Assembly (NCBI GenBank): GCA_029258015.1
Contig: JARHZT010000077.1
Span: 1-5,086 of the forward strand
Length of the DNA stretch: 5,086 bases
Direction: 5' to 3'
Source of the DNA: Malacoplasma sp.
GTDB taxonomy: Bacteria > Bacillota_I > Bacilli_A > Mycoplasmatales > Mycoplasmoidaceae
In this document: positions 1 through 5,086 of the stretch, piece after piece
How positions within the stretch are numbered: position 1 is the first letter of the stretch
Layout of the letters: each line of letters begins with the position of its first letter
Notes under the pieces: model-generated
What the model was told of the DNA's origin: nothing
Seen by the model: the letters and a program-made list of their open reading frames with translations, nothing else
The model's database searches: none
Made by a program: the position numbers and the translations under genes

Positions 1-1700
1 TTGTAGGTTATTTCTTTAATGCATTAGCCAGTTGGTTTATGAGCATGATAGTTGTAGGTATATCTCAAAATATGGGTTATAGAATTAGAATGGATTTATT
101 TAATAAAGTTCAAATGCTATCTGTTAAGTATTTTGATAGTCATGAAAGTGGAGATATCATGAGTGTTTTAACTAATGATGTTTACAACCTTGTATTATTC
201 ACTTCTCAAAACTTAGGTCAAATAATGTATGGGTTTACATCAATGCTTGGTATGCTTGTTGTTATGTTTGTTATTAGTCCATACATTTCATTAATAGTAA
301 TGGTGTTATTAACTATTTGTGGAACTGCAATTGGATTTATAGCTAAAAAATCTGGACCAGCATTTGTAAAACAACAAAATGAATTAGGTAGAATGAATGG
401 ATTCATTGAAGAAATTATTTCAGGACAAAACATTGTTAATTTATATTCACAACAACATACAACTGAAAATAAATTCATCTCAATCAATAAAGATCTTACA
501 AAACACGGACAAAGTTCTCAAAGTATATCTGGGTTATTAATTCCTTGATTAAACTTCTTAATGAACTTTATAATTGCTGTTGAAATAGCAATTTCTTGAA
601 CATTTGTTTTAGAGGGTATTAGCTTCGGAAACGATGTAAACATTACATTAGTTCCTGGACAAATGGAAAGATATTTGGGAGCACTAGAAGAAGCAATTAA
701 AGAATTAGAAGGAAAAGGAACTGATGTTGCATATATCAACTTACTTAAACAAGAAATAGCAATATTCCAAAAAGTTGGTGTAACTACTTCATTAATGTTA
801 GCTACTAGAAACTTTATTCAACCAATTAACCAAATGATTGGTATGATAGCTCAATTACAATCAGCAGTTGCTGGTGGTAGAAGAACTCATAATTTATTCA
901 GACAAGCTGAAGAAATTAATAAAGAAGAAACTATAGAGATTAAAGGAAATCTAAAAGGTAAAGTAGTAATTAAAGATTTATATTTTGAATATCAAAAAGA
1001 TAAACCTATTCTTAAAAATATAAATTTAGAAGTAGAACCTGGACAAACTATTGCAATAGTTGGACCAACAGGAAGTGGTAAAACAACAATTATTAACTTA
1101 CTTACAAAATTCTATGATGTAACTAAAGGCGATATCTTCATGGATGAATACAACATCAAACAAGTTACAAAAGAAAGTGTAAGAAAACAAGTTTCTGTAG
1201 TATTACAAGATACATATCTGTTTAATGCAACTATTAAAGAAAACTTAAAATATGCAAAACCAGATGCAACAGATGAAGAAATAATAGAAGCTACAAAAGC
1301 AGCTAAATGTCATGATTTTATAATGAAACTTAAAAATCAATATGATACAGTTCTAACTGAAAATGCACAAGAATTTTCAAGTGGACAAAAACAATTACTA
1401 GCAATAGCTAGAGCAATGTTATCTCCTTCAAATATATTAATTTTAGATGAAGCTACTTCAAACATAGATACAAGAACAGAGAAAGTAGTTCAAGCTGCTA
1501 TGTTAAAATTAATTGAGAATAAGACATCATTTGTAATAGCTCACCGTTTATCAACAATTAGAAATGCTGATAAAATAGTAGTATTGAAAAATGGAGAGAT
1601 TCTAGAAATCGGAAATCATAAAGAACTTATGAATAAAAAAGGTTTCTACTATAATCTAAATATGTCTAAAACAGATAATTTGGACGAGGAAAAAGATTAA
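1..1700 (+). CDS. ABC exporter half-transporter (fused membrane and ATPase domains), 5' partial
   Basis: This is a type I ABC exporter subunit (MdlB/LmrA/MsbA-like) that would move an unknown substrate out across the cell membrane using ATP. It enters in frame at position 3 and ends at TAA 1698-1700. In-window residues 1-21, 72-92, 93-113, about 176-202 and 258-283 look like TM2 to TM6; roughly 60-90 N-terminal residues lie upstream. The ATPase domain covers about 318-565: Walker A GPTGSGKTT (354-362), Q-loop Gln402, signature FSSGQ (458-462), Walker B ILILDEATSNID (Asp482, Glu483) and H-loop His514 in AHRLST. TGA codons at 546-548 and 597-599 encode Trp inside TM5. There are two oddities. 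The extracytoplasmic TM5-TM6 loop is expanded by about 45 polar residues (about 209-256), and the signature departs from LSGGQ. Such half-transporters pair with a second subunit, possibly encoded upstream. The family call is firm; the substrate is unknown. Confidence 0.93.
1686..1690 (+). promoter_or_regulatory. Ribosome binding site of the aldehyde dehydrogenase-like gene
   Basis: GAGGA lies inside the last codons of the exporter gene, 11 nt before the ATG at 1702. It supports that start over the next in-frame ATG at 1714, which would be 23 nt away. Its position suggests the two genes are translated from one mRNA. Confidence 0.6.
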
Positions 1701-1701
1701 T

Positions 1702-3099
1702 ATGTTAAAAAATATGGATAATATATTTTCAATATTTGATATGCAAAAAAATATTGCATCTACATCAAATGACTTTAATATCAAAAATATAATAAGTAAA
1801 TTAGATCATCTTTTAGATGTATTTGATAAATACACAAAAGAAATACTTTTATATTTAAATAAAGAATATTCTAGACCTTTTTGAGATTCTTATAAAGCAG
1901 ATATAATGCTAATCAAAAGAGAGATTAGCTTCTTTAAAAAAAATGTCAAGAAATATAGAGTATTAAGATGAAATCAACCTTTAAAAAATACATTTAAAGC
2001 AAAAAGTAAAACAATGCAAAAACCTTATGGGTGTTGTTTAATGATTTTAAATGACCTTTTCCCATTAAGTAAAATCTTTATTCCGATTATTGGTGCATTA
2101 TCATGTGGAAATACATTATTTATTAAGTTACCAAATTATCAAAATGATATTAATAAATTAATAAAAACTATTATCAAAGAAGTTTTTAATGATAACTTTG
2201 TATATTTTGTAGATGAAAATTTAACAGATCCAGAATTTAGAAATATTTGAGATTTTAATTTTGACTTAGTATTCTTTTCTGGAAAAGCTGCTGTTAGCAA
2301 AAACTTAATTAGAGCATTTATTCCAAAACCTACAAAAATAGTTTTAGATATTTTTAATAAATGTCCAATTATTATTGATGAAACTGCTGATTTAGAAAAA
2401 ACATCAAAACAAATAGTTTGATCTAAATTATTTTATGGGGGCCAAACAGCTAGTTCTCCATATTATATAGTTATTCATGAATCGATTGTTAAACCGTTTG
2501 TAGATACATTGAAATTAGAATATGAAAAAATGTTTCCTAAAGATAAAAAATGAGAAATGTTTTCTAAAATGGATACAAAAGATAATTTCAATACAATGAT
2601 TAATTTAATTCAGAAATCTCAACAAAAAAATAAAATTATCCTTGGCGGAGAATTTAATGAAGAAGAAAGAAAAATTGAATTAACAGTAGTTGGTGTTGAT
2701 GATCTAAAATCACCATATTTAACTCATGATATAACATCGCCGGTTTTACCAATGGTTATATTTAATAGTTTTTCAGATATTAATGGAATTGTTAAACATA
2801 ATGACAAGCCATCGTCTATTTACTTATTTTCAAAAAATAAGAAGAGAATTAAAACATTAATTAATGACTTAGAATCTAGATACTTTTTCATTAACAATAT
2901 AACAATGCCATATTTGAAAAAATATTGTTTTGGTGGGGTGAAAAACTCTGGTACAGAACTATATGGTGGAGAAGAATCTGTAAAAGCTTTTTCATACAAA
3001 AAAATAATATTTAAAAAAGCTGCTGGTTTTGATAAACAAAAATTTAAAAGCTTTGATTATAAAGAAAGCAAAACAAGAGATAAGTGTTTCATTAAATAA
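1702..3099 (+). CDS. Aldehyde dehydrogenase-fold protein, catalytic residues lost (probable pseudoenzyme)
   Basis: The frame is continuous for 465 residues if TGA is Trp (codons 61, 90, 183, 240 and 284), close to the usual length of short class-3-type aldehyde dehydrogenases. Family landmarks appear in order: the helical N-terminus with KEYSRPFWDSY; YGCCLMILNDLFP (109-121); GALSCGNTLFIK (132-142); FFSGKAAVSK (191-200); GGQTASSPYY (246-255); SPVLPMVIF (346-354); and CFGGVKNSG (409-417). Active enzymes use Cys in GQTC, Glu in LELGGK and Asn in PWNYP. Here these align with Ala250, Asp216 (LDIFNK) and Leu119. The NAD-contact motif EIFGP is DITSP (343-347), and the second Gly of the FTGSxxVG loop is Ser199. 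Dehydrogenase activity is therefore unlikely; a structural, binding or regulatory role is inferred. It follows the exporter after 1 nt. The fold is well supported; the function is unknown. Confidence 0.88.
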
Positions 3100-3125
3100 A
3101 AAACAAGTCATAGTACTTGTTTTTT
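3098..3125 (+). terminator. Rho-independent terminator after the aldehyde dehydrogenase-like gene
   Basis: An 11-bp perfect inverted repeat pairs AAAAAACAAGT (3098-3108) with ACTTGTTTTTT (3115-3125) around a 6-nt loop (CATAGT). The right arm ends in six T, followed by ATTTTT. The left arm starts within the TAA stop codon (3097-3099), so the gene and terminator overlap. It separates the exporter/aldehyde dehydrogenase unit from the importer ATPase unit. Because the left arm is an A-run, it could also terminate transcription from the other strand, but no minus-strand gene is seen. Confidence 0.88.
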
Positions 3126-3191
3126 ATTTTTACTCATAAAGCAACTTTTTGTTGTATTATCTTATTTATAAAAAATATAAATAAGGATAAT
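3126..3191 (+). promoter_or_regulatory. AT-rich leader with candidate promoter and ribosome binding site for the FepC-like gene
   Basis: After a strong terminator the next gene should have its own promoter. Possible -10 boxes are TATTAT (3155-3160) and TATAAA (3167-3172 or 3176-3181), but none has a convincing -35 box at 16-18 nt, so the exact site is not settled. AAGGA (3183-3187), 4 nt before ATG 3192, is a reasonable though close ribosome binding site and decides the start. An upstream in-frame TTG at 3117 lies inside the terminator hairpin and is not credible. Confidence 0.35.
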
Positions 3192-4262
3192 ATGGAAATT
3201 TTTAAAATTGAAAATCTTTGTTTAGAATATGATAAAAATAAACCCATTCTTAAAGATGTTTCTTTGACTATTAATCAAGGAGAATTTGTATCTATAATTG
3301 GACCCAATGGATGTGGTAAAAGTACTTTGATTAAATCCTTAGCAAGAATTTTAAATTACAAAAAAAGCTATAAAAGAAAAATAAGAGATTTTATTTTAAG
3401 AACAAATTTAAGAAAGTTTTTTTCAGAAAAGAAAATTAAAGAGCTTGAACAAAAATGTTTATATGATGAAAATAAAAATGAAGAATACAAAGAACCATTT
3501 TTACTAAGATTAATTAATAAAATATTACATTCTAAATTTTTGATAAAAATGATCCCTAAAAATTTAGTTCAAAAAATGAAAACAAAACAAGAAGAACTAA
3601 ATAATAAAGTTTCGATTTATGGAAACATATATTTTTTAAATAAAGATCTTTATTCTTATAACTCTAAAGAGTATGCTAAAAAAGTTTCTTATGTTCCACA
3701 AATAATTGATTTCCCAAATGATACAACAGTTTATGATTTTGTAAAAATGGGTAGATATCCTTACACAAACTATTTAGGAATAAATGATAAAGAAAGTGAA
3801 GAGTTAATTGATAGAGCTATTAAGTTAGTAAATCTTGAAGAATATAGAAATCAATATTTAAATGATTTGTCTGGTGGACAAAGACAAAGAGCATTGCTAG
3901 CATTATCATTAGCTCAAGACACAGATACAATCATTTTAGATGAACCTACAAATCATTTAGATGTTAGATATCAATTAGAAATAATTCACTTACTTCATGA
4001 CTTAAACCATAACTTTAATAAAACTATTATTTTAGTAATACATGATATTAACCATGCTATGAAATTTTCAGACAAAATGATAGTAATGAAAGATGGAAAA
4101 ATTTGTTATTTTGATCAAACAGATAAGATTGTAAACAAAGAAGTTATTAAAGAGATATTTGATGTAAATGCAGAGATTATTACATCACAAGATAGAAAGA
4201 TCATCTCTGACTATTGAATTGATAACTTAAAAACGCTAGATGAATACCATAATAGTTTATAA
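3192..4262 (+). CDS. ABC importer ATP-binding protein, FepC/BtuD-like, with a large insert
   Basis: This cytoplasmic ATPase would power a type II importer for iron-siderophore, heme, cobalamin or a similar ligand. It has 356 residues, while FepC-type proteins are usually about 250-270. Motifs: Walker A GPNGCGKST (37-45), Q-loop Gln170 in YVPQ, the family-typical VKMGRYPY (184-191), signature LSGGQRQRA (226-234), Walker B IILDEP (247-252), D-loop NHLD (254-257) and H-loop His284 in VIHDINHA. All catalytic residues are present, so it should be active. About 124 residues separate Walker A from the Q-loop, against about 40 in E. coli FepC. The extra part (about 56-142) is helical-looking and basic, with 24 Lys/Arg among 87 residues. 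A TGA at 4215-4217 is Trp342, and the frame runs 14 residues further to TAA 4260-4262. The permease and binding protein are not in view. The substrate is inferred only from family resemblance. Confidence 0.9.
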
Positions 4263-4292
4263 TTGCATAAAAAAGTATTAAAATATTATAAA
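4263..4292 (+). promoter_or_regulatory. Candidate promoter before the membrane-anchored protein gene
   Basis: TTGCAT (4263-4268) and TATAAA (4287-4292) are spaced 18 nt apart in the 72-nt gap. The -35 box matches consensus at only three positions, and such matches are common in AT-rich DNA. No terminator hairpin lies between the two genes, so read-through from the ATPase gene is equally possible. Confidence 0.25.
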
Positions 4293-4334
4293 GAAAACAA
4301 TAGTAAATTAATGTAAGTTAAACTGGTGCATCAT

Positions 4335-5086
4335 ATGAACAAAAAAAGTAAATTTTTATTAGGGTCAATTAGTCTGCTATTAACAGTGTTTTGCATAACA
4401 GCTGGTAGTGTTTTTTGACTTACAACAAGATATTTTAATAACTCATCAAATGTAGGATCTAATTCTAGTAATGACCATGGTTATGTTGTAAATAATGAAA
4501 AAATGAAAACTTTTATCAAAATCGATGAATCTGAAGATGGTTCATATAATTTAACTATTGAAAACCCTTCTTACAACAAATGAACAGATGTTAAATTTAT
4601 TCAAAAAACAGATGATGGACAAATCAACGAAGTTACTTCTATCAATGTTAAGAAAAATGAAAGAGTTGAATTTGTTGTTAACTCCAAGAGTGATGACTAC
4701 AAACTTACTAATGTTAATATTTTAGATAAACCAAATCCAAATCCTGATCAATCGATAGAATTTAAAAAAGAAAAACAAAATGAAAAAGAAGTTTATTCTT
4801 TTAAATGTGCAGAGGATTTATCTGACTCCAAGATAACAGTAGATATGCTTTTCTTGAAAAAAGAGCAAAATGAAATAGTGACTCCAGAAAATAGTTTAAG
4901 TAATAATGTTTTTGAGATTCAAGATAATGATGTATTAGAAGATGTTGAATTACCTTCTGAAACAATAAGTGAAGAACAAAAAACGTTATCTCAAAAAATA
5001 AAAGAGTTTATTGTTGCTAATGAAGAAAAAAGTTGAACTAGTACAATATCATTCACAATTATGCTAAACAATAAAACTTTAAGACT
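4335..5086 (+). CDS. Unrecognised membrane-anchored extracytoplasmic protein, 3' partial
   Basis: I do not recognise this protein. 250 residues are visible before the window edge, with TGA read as Trp at codons 28, 83 and 234. A short basic start (MNKKSK) precedes one hydrophobic segment (residues 7-29), which fits an uncleaved membrane anchor with the rest outside the cell. Cys20 is preceded by Phe in the sequence LTVFC, so it is not a normal lipobox. Residues about 30-52 are a Ser/Asn-rich linker. Residues 55-132 contain alternating polar and hydrophobic stretches that suggest a beta-sandwich. A KPNPNP linker (132-137) leads to a second similar, acidic region. The ATG at 4335 has a weak GGTG (4325-4328) ahead of it; an in-frame GTG at 4326 is less likely. 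Lying 72 nt after a FepC-like ATPase, it may be a receptor, accessory part or the N-terminus of a long permease of that importer; this is inference from position only. Confidence 0.75.

Noticed and set aside
218..739. Minus-strand open frames at 218-487 and 518-739
   Set aside because: They lie opposite the exporter gene, have no family resemblance and no convincing ribosome binding site; they are antisense shadows.
1702..2556. Apparent disruption of the aldehyde dehydrogenase-like gene by several stop codons
   Set aside because: All interruptions are TGA, the frame never shifts, and homology runs through them; with code 4 this is one gene, not a pseudogene in the usual sense.
3142..3154. 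Small inverted repeat CAAC-TTTTT-GTTG before the FepC-like gene, as an operator
   Set aside because: Only four base pairs match, which is expected by chance in such DNA; no known metal-regulator box is recognisable.
3117..3191. An N-terminal extension of the FepC-like ATPase starting at TTG 3117
   Set aside because: It would begin inside the terminator hairpin and lacks a ribosome binding site; the ATG at 3192 follows AAGGA and begins exactly where family homology does.
4341..4347. Run of seven A just after the start of the membrane-anchored protein gene, as a phase-variation switch
   Set aside because: Runs of this length are frequent here (an A8 lies at 1936-1943), and KK-rich N-termini are normal for membrane proteins; nothing shows length variation.
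4335..4421. Lipoprotein signal peptide with Cys20
   Set aside because: The residue before Cys20 is Phe and the context LTVFC does not fit the small-residue lipobox rule; an uncleaved membrane anchor fits better.
1..5086. CRISPR arrays, tRNA or rRNA genes, insertion sequences
   Set aside because: No regularly spaced repeats, no cloverleaf-like or rRNA-like segments, no transposase motifs and no terminal inverted repeats were seen; nearly all the sequence is coding.

Overview
The window suggests a mollicute (Mycoplasma, Mesoplasma, Entomoplasma or Spiroplasma-like) that reads UGA as tryptophan (genetic code 4). The DNA is very AT-rich. All four genes stay open only if in-frame TGA codons are read through, and each TGA falls inside otherwise continuous protein homology. 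I count eleven in-frame TGA codons and one in-frame TGG (33-35). Under the standard code every gene would look broken; under code 4 all four are intact apart from the two cut by the window edges. I cannot name the genus with certainty.

Layout, all on the + strand. (1) <1-1700 is the C-terminal part, about 565 residues, of an ABC exporter half-transporter with fused membrane and ATPase domains. (2) One nucleotide later, 1702-3099 encodes a 465-residue protein with the fold of a class-3-like aldehyde dehydrogenase. Its catalytic Cys, Glu and Asn and much of its NAD site are replaced, so it looks like a pseudoenzyme. A strong hairpin at 3098-3125, overlapping its stop codon, ends this transcription unit. 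(3) 3192-4262 encodes a FepC-like ATPase of the iron-siderophore/cobalamin importer type, with an unusual basic insert of about 85 residues between Walker A and the Q-loop. (4) 4335->5086 encodes the N-terminal part of an unrecognised protein with one N-terminal membrane helix and a polar, probably beta-rich, extracytoplasmic region.

The genes fall into two probable units. The exporter half and the dead aldehyde dehydrogenase are tightly coupled. After the terminator, the importer ATPase and the anchored surface protein follow, with the permease and binding protein expected outside the window. No RNA gene, CRISPR array, insertion sequence or minus-strand gene was found. The only intergenic stretches are short (3100-3191 and 4263-4334), so there is no gene-free stretch over 300 bases.

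The most interesting items are the active-site-dead aldehyde dehydrogenase kept as a full-length reading frame beside an exporter, and the insert in the FepC-like ATPase together with its uncharacterised membrane-anchored neighbour.
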